From: Gammaproteobacteria bacterium
GTDB taxonomy: Bacteria; Pseudomonadota; Gammaproteobacteria; Pseudomonadales; Pseudohongiellaceae
NCBI GenBank assembly: GCA_030682575.1
Contig: JAUXNX010000002.1
Coordinates: 1-37,061 of the forward strand
Direction: 5' to 3'
Length of the DNA: 37,061 nt
Shown one piece after another: positions 18,484 through 27,629 of the stretch. The notes under the pieces are model-generated. The model worked only from the letters and a program-made list of their open reading frames with translations, was not told the origin of the DNA and searched no databases. A program made the translations under genes and the position numbers. Every line of letters starts with the position of its first letter. Within the stretch, counting starts at the first letter, position 1.

Positions 18484-18507
18484 CTGCTCCTTGCGCATGA
18501 GGAGCAG
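18484..18507 (+). terminator. Hairpin after fba (weak terminator candidate)
   Basis: CTGCTCCT (18484-18491) pairs perfectly with AGGAGCAG (18500-18507) over an 8-nt loop, 14 bp after the fba stop. No T-run follows, so it may protect mRNA ends rather than terminate. Confidence 0.45.
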
Positions 18508-18566
18508 GCACCCCTGATTGTCAGCGCAGTGTCCTCAGAGCAGGTCGCTTACTGCAGGCTAGTACC

Positions 18567-19535
18567 ATGTTCAGAGTTGCCGACATTGATGTTTTGCGAA
18601 ACAGTCTTCAGGAAATCGATTTTCGTTCGGAGAAATTCGTTTCGTTTGAAATCAGCCGTTATCTGAATCACTACGGACTCAACGCCGACAGCCTTTTCTT
18701 GCGACAGAGCAGCCGCAACATTCACCAGTTCGGTTACTTCCCCTGCGCAGGTTTCCGCATCGCCTGCCACTATTTTTCACCACCTCCCGAAGAAGTCAGC
18801 GGTACTGCCTTCATTGTTCATGGTTACTATGATCACGCCGGTCTTTACGGGCATCTCATCGAGTACTGTTTGAGCAAGAATCTTGCCGTGGTGATTTTCG
18901 ATCTGCCCGGGCACGGATTATCGACCGGTGAAGTCGCCAGAATCGATTCCTTTGGTCAGTATCGCGAAGTGTTCAGCGCCTGTCTCAGGCTTGCGAAAAC
19001 TGCAGGACTCAAGACACCTTGGCGAGTTCTGGGGCAAAGCACCGGTGCGGCCATTGTCATGGATACATGTCTTGCCACATGCGAAGAGAGTCTGGATCGA
19101 TTTGAAAGCATCACGTTGCTGGCGCCTCTGGTGAGGCCGCAGGGGTGGCTGCGCGGAAGTCTGGTGCACAGTTTGCTGGAGCCGTTTGTGGAGACGGTGG
19201 CAAGAAAATTTGTCGACAACAGCAATGACGAGGAGTTTCTGCGTTTTCAGCGCGAAAGCGATCCATTGCAGAGTAAAGTGCTCTCGGCTCGCTGGGTAGG
19301 AGCGTTGAAGCAGTGGCTGGTTGAATTCGAAAAATACTCACCCTGCCCTGTGCGGATTTCTGTGGTGCAGGGGGCGGAAGATACGACAGTGGACTGGCGC
19401 TACAATCTGAAAGCGATCGAGAGAAAATTTCCCAACGTCACCACTTACATGATTGCTGAAGCGCGCCATCACTTGGCCAATGAAAGCGCGGACATTCGCG
19501 AACGTCTCTATTCCATACTTGACGACGTTTTCTAG
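18567..19535 (+). CDS. Alpha/beta hydrolase, monoacylglycerol-lipase-like
   Basis: 322 residues. After a ~75-residue leader the hydrolase fold shows TAFIVHGYYDHAGLY (oxyanion HG motif), FDLPGHGLSTGE, nucleophile elbow GQSTG with Ser158, an acid in VQGAEDTTVDW and the catalytic His in EARHHLANES. This pattern fits the serine lipase/lysophospholipase group (Hydrolase_4). The substrate is probably a lipid ester but cannot be set from sequence. There is no signal peptide, so the protein is cytosolic or membrane-associated. It ends one base from the stop of convergent serA. It is not obviously linked to its neighbours. Confidence 0.8.
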   Translation: MFRVADIDVLRNSLQEIDFRSEKFVSFEISRYLNHYGLNADSLFLRQSSRNIHQFGYFPCAGFRIACHYFSPPPEEVSGTAFIVHGYYDHAGLYGHLIEYCLSKNLAVVIFDLPGHGLSTGEVARIDSFGQYREVFSACLRLAKTAGLKTPWRVLGQSTGAAIVMDTCLATCEESLDRFESITLLAPLVRPQGWLRGSLVHSLLEPFVETVARKFVDNSNDEEFLRFQRESDPLQSKVLSARWVGALKQWLVEFEKYSPCPVRISVVQGAEDTTVDWRYNLKAIERKFPNVTTYMIAEARHHLANESADIRERLYSILDDVF

Positions 19536-19536
19536 A

Positions 19537-20766
19537 TCAGAACAGCACTCGACAACGAATCGTGCCCTTCACCTTGTTCAACTTCTCCAGCGCGACCTTG
19601 CTGTATTCGACATCAATGTCGGTGACTACGTAACCGATTTCGTCATTGGTCTGCAGGTACTGCGAACGAATGTTGATTCCGGTTGCCGAGAAGATGCTGT
19701 TGATTTCAGAAAGCACGCCGGGGATGTTCTTGTGGATGTGCAGCAGTCTGTGCTTGCCGGGGTGAGCGGGCAGCGCCACTTCCGGGAAGTTCACTGACGT
19801 GAACGAAGAGCCATTGTCGCTGTACTTGATGAGTTTCTCGCTCACTTCCAGGCCGATGTTTTCCTGTGCTTCCATCGTGCTGCCGCCCACGTGCGGGGTC
19901 AGGATGCAGTTGTCGAACTCACGCAGTGGCGAGATGAACTCGTCGTCATTCGAGCGTGGCTCCACCGGAAAAACGTCGATTGCAGCTCCAGCGATCTGAC
20001 CATTCTTCAGCGCAGCAGCGAGAGCGTCGATATCCACCACGGAACCGCGTGATGCGTTGATGAGAATACTGCCCTTCTTCATCCAGGAAATCTGTTCAGC
20101 GCCAATCATGTTCTCGGTTTGCGGAGTTTCAGGCACATGCAGGCTGATGACATCACAGGTCTGCATCAACTCCTTGAGCGACGCAACTTGTACAGCATTG
20201 CCCAATGGCAGTTTGGTCACGATGTCGAACAGGTAGACCTTCATGCCCATGGATTCGGCCAGCACGCTCAACTGCGAGCCGATATTGCCGTAACCGACCA
20301 GACCAAGTTTCTTGCCGCGCGCCTCGAAGGAGCCGGTCGCCACTTTTTGCCAGACACCACGATGCGCCTGAGCATTCTTTTCGGGAATGCCGCGCAGCAG
20401 CAGGATTGCTTGCCCGATTACCAGCTCCGCAACGCTGCGGGTGTTGGAAAACGGCGCATTGAATACTGGAACACCACGGATCAATGCGGCGCTGAGGTCA
20501 ACCTGATTGGTGCCAATGCAGAAACAACCGACTGCCTGCAGCTTCTCTGCAGCCGCGAATACTTGAGCTGTCATCTGTGTGCGCGAGCGGATGCCGATGA
20601 AATGAACGTCCCGAATCTTCTCAATCAACTGCTCTTCGGAAAGGGACGTTTTCAGATATTCGATATTGGTATACCCCGCATCGTTGAGTGTTTTCACGGC
20701 GCTTTGGTGCAGCCCTTCGAGCAGCAGAAATTTGATCTTGCTCTTTTGCAGTGATGTCAGATTCAT
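19537..20766 (-). CDS. serA: D-3-phosphoglycerate dehydrogenase
   Basis: 409 residues, like E. coli SerA (about 410). NAD-binding GLVGYGNIGSQLSVLAESMG, substrate/catalytic segment LINASRGSVVDID and LTPHVGGSTMEAQENIG with the catalytic His. The C-terminal ~75 residues are an ACT domain (LLHIHKNIPGVLSEINSIFS) that senses serine. It oxidises 3-phosphoglycerate at the start of serine synthesis. E. coli-type SerA can also reduce 2-oxoglutarate to D-2-hydroxyglutarate, which fits the divergent neighbour at 20931. Confidence 0.96.
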   Translation of the reverse strand: MNLTSLQKSKIKFLLLEGLHQSAVKTLNDAGYTNIEYLKTSLSEEQLIEKIRDVHFIGIRSRTQMTAQVFAAAEKLQAVGCFCIGTNQVDLSAALIRGVPVFNAPFSNTRSVAELVIGQAILLLRGIPEKNAQAHRGVWQKVATGSFEARGKKLGLVGYGNIGSQLSVLAESMGMKVYLFDIVTKLPLGNAVQVASLKELMQTCDVISLHVPETPQTENMIGAEQISWMKKGSILINASRGSVVDIDALAAALKNGQIAGAAIDVFPVEPRSNDDEFISPLREFDNCILTPHVGGSTMEAQENIGLEVSEKLIKYSDNGSSFTSVNFPEVALPAHPGKHRLLHIHKNIPGVLSEINSIFSATGINIRSQYLQTNDEIGYVVTDIDVEYSKVALEKLNKVKGTIRCRVLF

Positions 20767-20930
20767 GGTTCAGTGATTTCTCTTTTATGAGGCTATCCTG
20801 ATGTTCAGCAGGTTTTTGTCAGGATCGGCTCGGGTTTTCAAGTACAGGAGAACAGGCGCGCATGTTACCATAAGCCCCGCTGCCAGGCTGATGAAAACTC
20901 TTACCGACAACCTCCAGGTCACGAAATCTG

Positions 20931-22328
20931 ATGAATCAATCCCATGCTGAACTCATTGCCGCTCTCGGCGCCATTGTCGGAGAAGACAAGGTCAAAACCG
21001 ATGCGGAGTCTCTATCACTCTATGGGAAGGACTGGACCAAGGTCTACGACCCGCGCCCATCCGTCATCGTGTTTCCTTCCACAATCGAACAGGTGCAGGC
21101 GCTGGTCAGGCACGCCAATGAGCACGGTGTTGCATTGGTTCCATCCGGCGGACGTACGGGCTTGAGCGGGGGCGCAGTAGCGACCAGCGGCGAGGTGGTG
21201 GTTGCATTCGATCGCATGAACCGGATTCTGGATTTCGATGCGACCGACCGGCAGGTCGTCTGCCAGCCAGGGGTAGTGACCGAACAACTGCAGAATTTCG
21301 CGGAAGAGAAAGGGTTGTTCTATCCGGTGGACTTCGCATCCTCTGGTTCCAGTCAGCTTGGAGGCAACGTCGCTACCAATGCCGGTGGCATCAAGGTCAT
21401 CAAGTATGGCCTGACCCGCGACTGGGTGGCAGGCATGAAGGTCGTGACCGGCTCAGGTGAGCTATTGGATCTGAACAAGGGTCTTGTCAAGAACGCCACG
21501 GGATATGACCTGCGCCATCTGTTCATAGGGTCGGAAGGGACGCTGGGTTTTGTGGTGGAATTGACCATGAGGCTGGCCACTCTGCCCAAGGATCCAACGG
21601 TGCTGGTGCTGGCCGTGGATGCCATGGAATCGGCCATGCATGTGCTGCAGATTTTCCAGACCCGATTGCCCTTGATGGCGTTCGAGTTCTTCTCAGAAAA
21701 GGCGCTTGCCCATGTGGTTGAAGAAAAAGGGTTGCAGCGACCCTGTGAAACCAGGGGAGAATTTTACGCTTTGATCGAATTCGAAAATTCGAATGATCAG
21801 ATTGTGGAAGAGGCGATGGCTGCATTCGAACACTGTGTTGAACAGGGCTGGGCTCTGGACGGGACACTCAGCCAGAACAGCAGCCAGGCGCGTGATCTGT
21901 GGCGATTACGCGAAGATATATCGGAAACCATTTCCAGGTTTACTCCCTACAAGAATGACATTTCGGTCAAGGTCTCACAGGTGCCGGCATTCCTGCGGGA
22001 AGTGGATGAGATCGTCAGTCGCCAGCATCCGGATTTCGAGATCATCTGGTTTGGTCACATCGGTGACGGCAATGTGCATCTCAACATCCTGAAACCTGAC
22101 GCCTTGGATAAAGCCACATTCTTTGAACAGTGCTTCAAGGTCAGCCATGACATCTTCGATAGTGTGCAGCGTTATGGTGGCAGCATTTCTGCAGAACATG
22201 GTGTCGGGTTGCTCAAGAAACCTTATCTTTCCTACAGTCGCAGCGCCGCAGAAATCGATTACATGAAAGCATTGAAGAAGGTGTTTGATCCGAATGGAAT
22301 CATGAATCCAGGAAAAATATTTGACTGA
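20931..22328 (+). CDS. FAD-linked D-2-hydroxyglutarate dehydrogenase (GlcD/D2HGDH family)
   Basis: 465 residues. Residues ~35-215 are a PCMH-type FAD domain (ALVPSGGRTGLSGGAV, and GSSQLGGNVATNAGGIKVIK). The C-terminal FAD-oxidase domain carries the metal-site motif WFGHIGDGNVHLN and SAEHGVGLLKKPYL. The family includes GlcD and D-lactate dehydrogenases. Divergent pairing with serA, 164 bp apart, is the arrangement known from Pseudomonas, where the enzyme oxidises D-2-hydroxyglutarate formed by SerA. I therefore prefer D-2-hydroxyglutarate dehydrogenase to GlcD, and no glcE or glcF follows. Confidence 0.85.
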   Translation: MNQSHAELIAALGAIVGEDKVKTDAESLSLYGKDWTKVYDPRPSVIVFPSTIEQVQALVRHANEHGVALVPSGGRTGLSGGAVATSGEVVVAFDRMNRILDFDATDRQVVCQPGVVTEQLQNFAEEKGLFYPVDFASSGSSQLGGNVATNAGGIKVIKYGLTRDWVAGMKVVTGSGELLDLNKGLVKNATGYDLRHLFIGSEGTLGFVVELTMRLATLPKDPTVLVLAVDAMESAMHVLQIFQTRLPLMAFEFFSEKALAHVVEEKGLQRPCETRGEFYALIEFENSNDQIVEEAMAAFEHCVEQGWALDGTLSQNSSQARDLWRLREDISETISRFTPYKNDISVKVSQVPAFLREVDEIVSRQHPDFEIIWFGHIGDGNVHLNILKPDALDKATFFEQCFKVSHDIFDSVQRYGGSISAEHGVGLLKKPYLSYSRSAAEIDYMKALKKVFDPNGIMNPGKIFD

Positions 22329-22512
22329 TGGTCGTTTTTGGCAATGGTTTTGCGACGAAATCGCGATTATTTGTCAGTTTTCCTTTGATTTAGTGTAAAA
22401 CCCGTATTCCATCCGCCCAGATATAGCGGTACACTTCGGAAGAATCCTAATGGATTCAAGGGTTGGCAGTGATGTTGGCCATGTAATTAATTTTTAAGAA
22501 CAAGAGAGAAAT

Positions 22513-22722
22513 ATGTCAGAGCAAGTAGAAGGTACTGTTAAGTGGTTCAATGACGAGAAGGGCTTTGGTTTCATTGAGCAGGAAGGTGGAAAGGATGTAT
22601 TCGTTCACTTCAGCGCAATTAACGGTTCCGGAAGAAAAACTCTTCACGAAGGCCAGAAAGTTACGATGGATGTGACCCAAGGTCAAAAAGGCCCGCAAGC
22701 AGAGAACGTGACTCCTCTGTAA
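22513..22722 (+). CDS. Cold-shock-domain protein (CspA family)
   Basis: 69 residues. RNA-binding motifs KGFGFIEQ (RNP1) and VFVHFSAI (RNP2) lie in a single cold-shock domain, and [13 protein letters not shown] is at the N-terminus. It binds single-stranded RNA/DNA and melts mRNA structure. Whether it is cold-induced or constitutive cannot be told. The 184-bp upstream gap leaves room for the long leader typical of this family. AGAGAG precedes the ATG. It is monocistronic, with a strong terminator 2 bp after the stop. Confidence 0.95.
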   Translation: MSEQVEGTVKWFNDEKGFGFIEQEGGKDVFVHFSAINGSGRKTLHEGQKVTMDVTQGQKGPQAENVTPL

Positions 22723-22724
22723 CG

Positions 22725-22758
22725 AAAAAGCAGAGCGCTGAAACGCTCTGCTTTTTTT
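22725..22758. terminator. Terminator of the csp gene, probably bidirectional
   Basis: AAAAAGCAGAGCG (22725-22737), a 6-nt loop and CGCTCTGCTTTTT (22744-22756) are followed by two more T. The run of A on the left arm makes it work for convergent rpiA, which ends 75 bp away. Confidence 0.93.
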
Positions 22759-22833
22759 ATTGCAGACAAGGTTTGAATGATCTGTTCAAGCCGTGGGATT
22801 ATTTTTTCGAATAGCTTAGCTAGAGCGTAGTTA

Positions 22834-23505
22834 TCAGGCTTTGACAGTTCTGATGCCATCTCTTGTTCCCAGGATCAGCAGATCCGCAGGGCGTATCGCA
22901 AACAGTCCGTTGGTGACTACCCCTGTGATTTGATTGAGCTGCTGCTCCAGTTCTCTGGGATCCACGATACTCATATTGTGGATATCGATGATCTGGTTGC
23001 CGTTATCGGTGATGAACCCCTCACGGTAAACCGGATCACCTCCCAGCCTCACAATCGCTCTTCCAACATGGCTTCTCGCCATTGGTATGACTTCCACAGG
23101 CAGTGGGAATTTGCCAAGCACGGGAACCAGCTTGCTTTCATCCGCGATACACACAAATTCCCTGGCTACGGCTGCAATGATCTTTTCTCTGGTAAGTGCT
23201 CCGCCGCCGCCCTTGATCAGGTGCAGTTGAGCGTTCGATTCGTCGGCTCCATCCACATAGATGGATACCTCATCCACACTGTTCAGATCCATCACAGGAA
23301 TGCCGAGTTTGAGCAGGCGTGACTTTGTCTCTTCCGAGCTGGCCACGGTGCTGTTGATGCGATCCCTGAAAGGCGCCAGACATTCGATGAAGTAGTTTGC
23401 GGTAGACCCGGTACCCACGCCGATCACGGTTCCTGGCTCCAGTCTTTCTTCCACATACTTTGCAGCAGCGGTGGCAACCGCCTTTTTCATTTCATTCTGA
23501 TCCAT
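22834..23505 (-). CDS. rpiA: Ribose-5-phosphate isomerase A
   Basis: 223 residues. [15 protein letters not shown] (phosphate-binding loop), [20 protein letters not shown] with the catalytic acids, and [14 protein letters not shown] are diagnostic. It interconverts ribose-5-phosphate and ribulose-5-phosphate. It is divergent from ilvA, as in Pseudomonas, with a shared 96-bp promoter gap. Confidence 0.97.
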   Translation of the reverse strand: MDQNEMKKAVATAAAKYVEERLEPGTVIGVGTGSTANYFIECLAPFRDRINSTVASSEETKSRLLKLGIPVMDLNSVDEVSIYVDGADESNAQLHLIKGGGGALTREKIIAAVAREFVCIADESKLVPVLGKFPLPVEVIPMARSHVGRAIVRLGGDPVYREGFITDNGNQIIDIHNMSIVDPRELEQQLNQITGVVTNGLFAIRPADLLILGTRDGIRTVKA

Positions 23506-23601
23506 GCTAATTTCCCGGCTTCAAGTGCTCTTGTGAACTTCGGTGGATTATACGGAGTTGATCTGTGCCCTGCCCGCAATTTTCTGAGATAAAGGCCAAC
23601 G

Positions 23602-25119
23602 ATGGAAAAGTACGTAAAGGACATTCTCTCCGCCAAAGTATACGACGTGGCTATCGAGACCCCCATACAAAAGGCGGCGATCCTGTCACAGCGTTTCAAC
23701 AATGAAGTGCTGCTGAAGCGAGAGGATCTGCAACCGGTACACAGTTTCAAGTTGCGCGGCGCCTACAACAAGATGGTTGGTCTATCTGACGAAGCTGCAA
23801 AAAAGGGAGTGATTGCGGCGTCTGCAGGTAATCACGCGCAGGGCGTGGCGATGGCGGGCACGCGGCTTGGCATCAAGACCATCATCGTGATGCCGGTGAC
23901 TACGCCGAAGATCAAGATCGATGCCGTGAAATCACTTGGTGGCAAAGTCATTCTGCATGGAGACACCTACAACGAGGCCGCTACCCACGCTCAGGAACTG
24001 GTGAAGGAAAAGGGCTACACCTTTGTACACGCCTTTGATGATGCTGCGGTCATTGCCGGACAGGGAACTGTAGGGCTGGAGATTGTGCGACAGCACAGTG
24101 GCAGACTGGATGCCATTTTTGTTCCGGTTGGCGGCGGCGGTCTCATGGCTGGCATTGCGGCTTACATCAAATTCATTCGTCCGGAAATCAAACTGATTGC
24201 GGTGGAAGCGGAAGACTCCGCCTGTTTGCAGGCGGCATTGAAGGCGCAGCGGCGCGTGGTGTTATCCCAGGTGGGATTATTCGCTGACGGTGTTGCTGTT
24301 GCCCAGATTGGCAAGGAGACGTTCCGAATCCTGCGCAAGCTGGTAGATGACGTGGTGACTGTGACCACCGATGAAATCTGCGCTGCTGTCAAAGACGTTT
24401 TCGACGATACGCGAGCGGTAACTGAACCTGCTGGCGCGCTTGCGATTGCAGGTATGAAAAAATATGTAAGGGAGTACGCACTCACCGGCAAGACATTGCT
24501 GGCTGTTGTCACCGGCGCCAACGTCAACTTTGATCGTCTGCGGCATATCTCCGAGCGCACCGAGTTGGGCGAACATCGCGAGGCAGTGCTGGCTGTCACG
24601 ATTGACGAGCGACCCGGCAGCTTCAGGCATTTCTCAAGTGCACTGGGCAAACGCAATATTACCGAGTTCAATTATCGCTATGGAGACCCCGTCAGCGCCA
24701 AGATATTTGTCGGAATCGAAATCAATGATACGGAGAATGGACGCCGTGAATTGCTGACAGATCTGAAGAGCAAGCACTTCAAAGTTGTCGATATGTCAGA
24801 CAATGAAGCTGCCAAATTGCACATCCGTCATATGGTAGGTGGGCGCAATCAAGAAATAGACAATGAGCGGGTATACCGCTTCGAATTCCCCGAAAGACCC
24901 GGTGCGCTGATGAAGTTTCTGGATCTGCTGGGAGGGCGTTGGAACATCTCCATGTTCCACTATCGCAATCACGGAGCTGCCTATGGGCGAGTACTTGTCG
25001 GGGTACAGATCCCCTCGAAGGACAAGAAGCAATTCGCGGGATTCTTGAAAGAGATAGGCTACCGCCATTGGGATGAAACAGACAATATCGCCTATCAAAC
25101 TTTCCTGGCTGCTGAGTGA
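23602..25119 (+). CDS. ilvA: Threonine ammonia-lyase, biosynthetic
   Basis: 505 residues. The PLP lysine is in VHSFKLRGAYNKM, the phosphate loop is PVGGGGLMAGIAAYIK and SAGNHAQGVAMA binds substrate. The last ~170 residues hold two ACT-like regulatory modules (AVTIDERPGSFRHFSSALG and YRFEFPERPGALMKFLDLLG), as in the isoleucine-inhibited biosynthetic enzyme. It turns threonine into 2-oxobutanoate and ammonia, the first step towards isoleucine. AAAGG is 6-7 nt before the ATG. Confidence 0.96.
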   Translation: MEKYVKDILSAKVYDVAIETPIQKAAILSQRFNNEVLLKREDLQPVHSFKLRGAYNKMVGLSDEAAKKGVIAASAGNHAQGVAMAGTRLGIKTIIVMPVTTPKIKIDAVKSLGGKVILHGDTYNEAATHAQELVKEKGYTFVHAFDDAAVIAGQGTVGLEIVRQHSGRLDAIFVPVGGGGLMAGIAAYIKFIRPEIKLIAVEAEDSACLQAALKAQRRVVLSQVGLFADGVAVAQIGKETFRILRKLVDDVVTVTTDEICAAVKDVFDDTRAVTEPAGALAIAGMKKYVREYALTGKTLLAVVTGANVNFDRLRHISERTELGEHREAVLAVTIDERPGSFRHFSSALGKRNITEFNYRYGDPVSAKIFVGIEINDTENGRRELLTDLKSKHFKVVDMSDNEAAKLHIRHMVGGRNQEIDNERVYRFEFPERPGALMKFLDLLGGRWNISMFHYRNHGAAYGRVLVGVQIPSKDKKQFAGFLKEIGYRHWDETDNIAYQTFLAAE

Positions 25120-25228
25120 TCAGCGCACAGAAAACGATTTACGAGCCGTTCGGAGCCCGTGCTAGAATCGGCGCCCGTTTTACAAGTCCTCAACCCTTTC
25201 CAAACAGAATCATCTACAGAGAATCAGC

Positions 25229-25543
25229 ATGAGCAAATTTGAGAACGTCACCGTTGTGAAGGCAGCAAATGTTTACTTCGACGGTAAAGTGACCAGCCGT
25301 ACCGTGGAATTCGCCAGTGGCGAGAAGAAGACCCTGGGCATCATGTTGCCAGGTGAGTACAAGTTCTCCACTGCCAAGAAAGAGATCATGGAGATTCTGT
25401 CCGGTACTGTCGAGATTCTGTTGCCCGGCTCACAGACCTGGCAAACCATCCGTGGCGGCGAGAGTTTTGAAGTTGACGCCAATGCCGCTTTCGGCATCAA
25501 GGTGCTGACTGTCACAGATTACTGCTGCTCGTATCTGGATTGA
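25229..25543 (+). CDS. ppnP: Pyrimidine/purine nucleoside phosphorylase PpnP (cupin fold)
   Basis: 104 residues, about ten longer than E. coli PpnP (YaiE) at the N-terminus. [36 protein letters not shown] followed by [11 protein letters not shown], and [17 protein letters not shown] follow the family pattern of a small single-domain cupin. It splits several nucleosides with phosphate to give ribose-1-phosphate and base. The last 32 bp overlap the convergent psd gene. Confidence 0.92.
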   Translation: MSKFENVTVVKAANVYFDGKVTSRTVEFASGEKKTLGIMLPGEYKFSTAKKEIMEILSGTVEILLPGSQTWQTIRGGESFEVDANAAFGIKVLTVTDYCCSYLD

Positions 25544-26399
25544 TTGCCAGCAGGGTGCCAAGTCGCTGTCCCATCCTGACCGGATCGCCTGCGCACAAAC
25601 TGTCTTCCAGCGCAGCGATTCCGGGTCCGAACACGACAATCACCGTCGATCCCAGTTTGAAGCGACCCATCTCTTCACCCTTCAATATCTGAATGGGTGG
25701 GGAGTGGTCGTGATAACTCACCTCCGCACAGGCCGTTCTTCCGGGACAGACCTGCCCTGCCCAGACCGTTTCCACGCCAGCCACAATCATCGCACCTACC
25801 AGCACCAACGCCATCGGACCGAAATCGGTATCGAACAGGCACACCACGCGCTCATTGCGGGCAAACAGATCCGGCACGTTCTCACTGGTCAGTTGATTCA
25901 CGGAGAACAGCTTGCCGGGGACATGGATCATTTTGGTCAGCGTGCCAGTGACGGGCATATGCACGCGGTGGTAGTCCCGTGGCGACAGATAGACCGTGGC
26001 GAAACATCCTTCCTGAAAGGGTTCTGCCCGCTCGATATCTCCACCCAGCAGATTGACCAGACTGAAGTGACGGCCTTTGGCTTGCAGCAGAGCGCCTTGC
26101 GTGATCGCCCCTGACTGGCTGATGGCACCATCGGCCGGACTCACGATTGCTTCCGGTGAATCGTCCACGACCCGCGCTCCCGCTTTCAGTTCGCGGGTAA
26201 AGAACTCGTTGAAGTTTTTGAACTGCAGCGGGTCGCTGCAGCAGGCCTCCAGCATGTCCACGCGATAGCGCTTCACGAACCAGCCGATGAAGGTATTTTT
26301 GACAATCGCCCAGCGGCAATTGGCCAACCAGCCGATAACTCTGGAGAGCGCGTGCTGTGGGACGATGTGCTGGAAAACAAGGAAGACTCTGCCTTTCAT
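25512..26399 (-). CDS. psd: Phosphatidylserine decarboxylase proenzyme
   Basis: 295 residues from the ATG at 26399. A TTG at 26417 would add six residues. Neither start has a clear ribosome site, and [14 protein letters not shown] resembles usual family starts. The self-cleavage motif LGST is present ([16 protein letters not shown]), where the serine becomes the pyruvoyl group. [10 protein letters not shown] and [11 protein letters not shown] are family motifs, and [15 protein letters not shown] carries the catalytic His. It makes phosphatidylethanolamine at the inner membrane. Confidence 0.95.
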   Translation of the reverse strand: MKGRVFLVFQHIVPQHALSRVIGWLANCRWAIVKNTFIGWFVKRYRVDMLEACCSDPLQFKNFNEFFTRELKAGARVVDDSPEAIVSPADGAISQSGAITQGALLQAKGRHFSLVNLLGGDIERAEPFQEGCFATVYLSPRDYHRVHMPVTGTLTKMIHVPGKLFSVNQLTSENVPDLFARNERVVCLFDTDFGPMALVLVGAMIVAGVETVWAGQVCPGRTACAEVSYHDHSPPIQILKGEEMGRFKLGSTVIVVFGPGIAALEDSLCAGDPVRMGQRLGTLLAINPDTSSSNL

Positions 26400-26720
26400 A
26401 AAAATGTTCTGATGCAACCGCGTTGATGCTGCTTGAGTGGATGGGCGAGGCGTTGATGTCGCTGCTGTAAAGGGGTCACAGCTTAATCAAGGGGGCGTGG
26501 TGACACAAGTTTCATCAGGAATTCGCTACATTCAGATGACTGTTCGCGGGACAGAACCGGGCTAAAAGTGCTGGTTGTGCTAATGCTTTCCAGTGATTGA
26601 CCGATTTATAGGGGACAGAGCGCGAACAGAAATAGGGGGATTGTCGCCCGCGTTTCTGCACCCACCGATTTCCGGGGGCCATCTGCACAACGAAGAATCA
26701 GTCCAGAGGTAAGGTAAAAC
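26400..26720. other. 321-bp divergent intergenic region psd / motA
   Basis: No gene seen. It must hold the psd promoter and the motA promoter. A possible flagellar-type sigma-28 sequence is listed at 26581-26607. The other short direct and inverted repeats here are weak. Confidence 0.6.
26581..26607 (+). promoter_or_regulatory. Possible sigma-28 (FliA) promoter for motAB
   Basis: TAAT-N15-ACCGATTT resembles TAAA-N15-GCCGATAA with the right spacing but five mismatches in twelve positions. It would start transcription about 105 bp before motA. This is suggestive only. Confidence 0.3.
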
Positions 26721-27572
26721 ATGCTGTTTATTGTCGGAGTCCTTGTTGTCCTCGTGAGTGTTGGTGGGGGCTACATGATGCACGGCGGCGTCATGGGCGT
26801 CCTGTGGCAGCCATCGGAGGTGATCATCATCCTCGGGGCGGCCTTTGGTGCATTTCTGATTGCCAACAGTATGCATCTGGTGATGGAAACCGGTAAGCAG
26901 TTACCACGCGCCATCTTCGGCTCCAACAAGAATTCCGCTCTTTATCTGGATCTGCTTGGCCTGTTGTTCGACATATTCAACAAGGCGCGCCGCGAAGGCA
27001 TGATGGCGGTGGAAGCGGACATCGAATCCCCTACTGACAGCGGCATCTTCACCCGCTACCCCAAGCTGCTCAAAGACACGCGCATGATCGAATTCATCGC
27101 CGACAACCTGCGTATTCTCACGACCAGTAACCTGGCACCTCATGAAATCGAAGCGATGATGGAGTCCGAGATCGAGACCCAGTTGCATGAGCTTTCGGAA
27201 CCTTCCCATGCCATCCACCGGATCGCCGATGGCCTCCCCGGGTTCGGCATCGTGGCCGCAGTGCTTGGTATCGTGATCACGATGCAGAAGCTCGGTGGTC
27301 CGCCGGAAGCGCTTGGACAGAGCGTGGCAGCGGCACTCGTAGGTACCTTCCTGGGTATCTTTGTTGCTTACGGTTTCGTTGGCCCCATGAGCACACGGCT
27401 TCAGTCTGTGGCGGAAGAAGACATCAAGATGTTCCAGTGCGTGAAGGCGGCAATCGTCGCGACCTCCAACGGTCTGCCACCGCAGATGGCGGTGGAGTTT
27501 GCCCGCAAGACCCTGTTCTCTGCAGACCGTCCGAGTTTCTCCGAGTTGGAGAACCATGTCCGCAGCCGCTGA
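26721..27572 (+). CDS. motA: Flagellar motor stator protein MotA
   Basis: 283 residues, typical length. Four membrane segments lie at about residues 1-20, 30-50, 170-190 and 200-220. The last pair contains GLPGFGIVAAVLGIVITM and AALVGTFLGIFVAYGFVGP, with the conserved prolines. The large cytoplasmic loop carries charged residues that contact FliG. With MotB it forms the proton-driven stator. motB follows 57 bp downstream. Confidence 0.95.
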   Translation: MLFIVGVLVVLVSVGGGYMMHGGVMGVLWQPSEVIIILGAAFGAFLIANSMHLVMETGKQLPRAIFGSNKNSALYLDLLGLLFDIFNKARREGMMAVEADIESPTDSGIFTRYPKLLKDTRMIEFIADNLRILTTSNLAPHEIEAMMESEIETQLHELSEPSHAIHRIADGLPGFGIVAAVLGIVITMQKLGGPPEALGQSVAAALVGTFLGIFVAYGFVGPMSTRLQSVAEEDIKMFQCVKAAIVATSNGLPPQMAVEFARKTLFSADRPSFSELENHVRSR

Positions 27573-27629
27573 TTCGCAGCATCAATACCCGTAGATTGAC
27601 CAACCAACGAATCGACTAAGAGCCAGATC

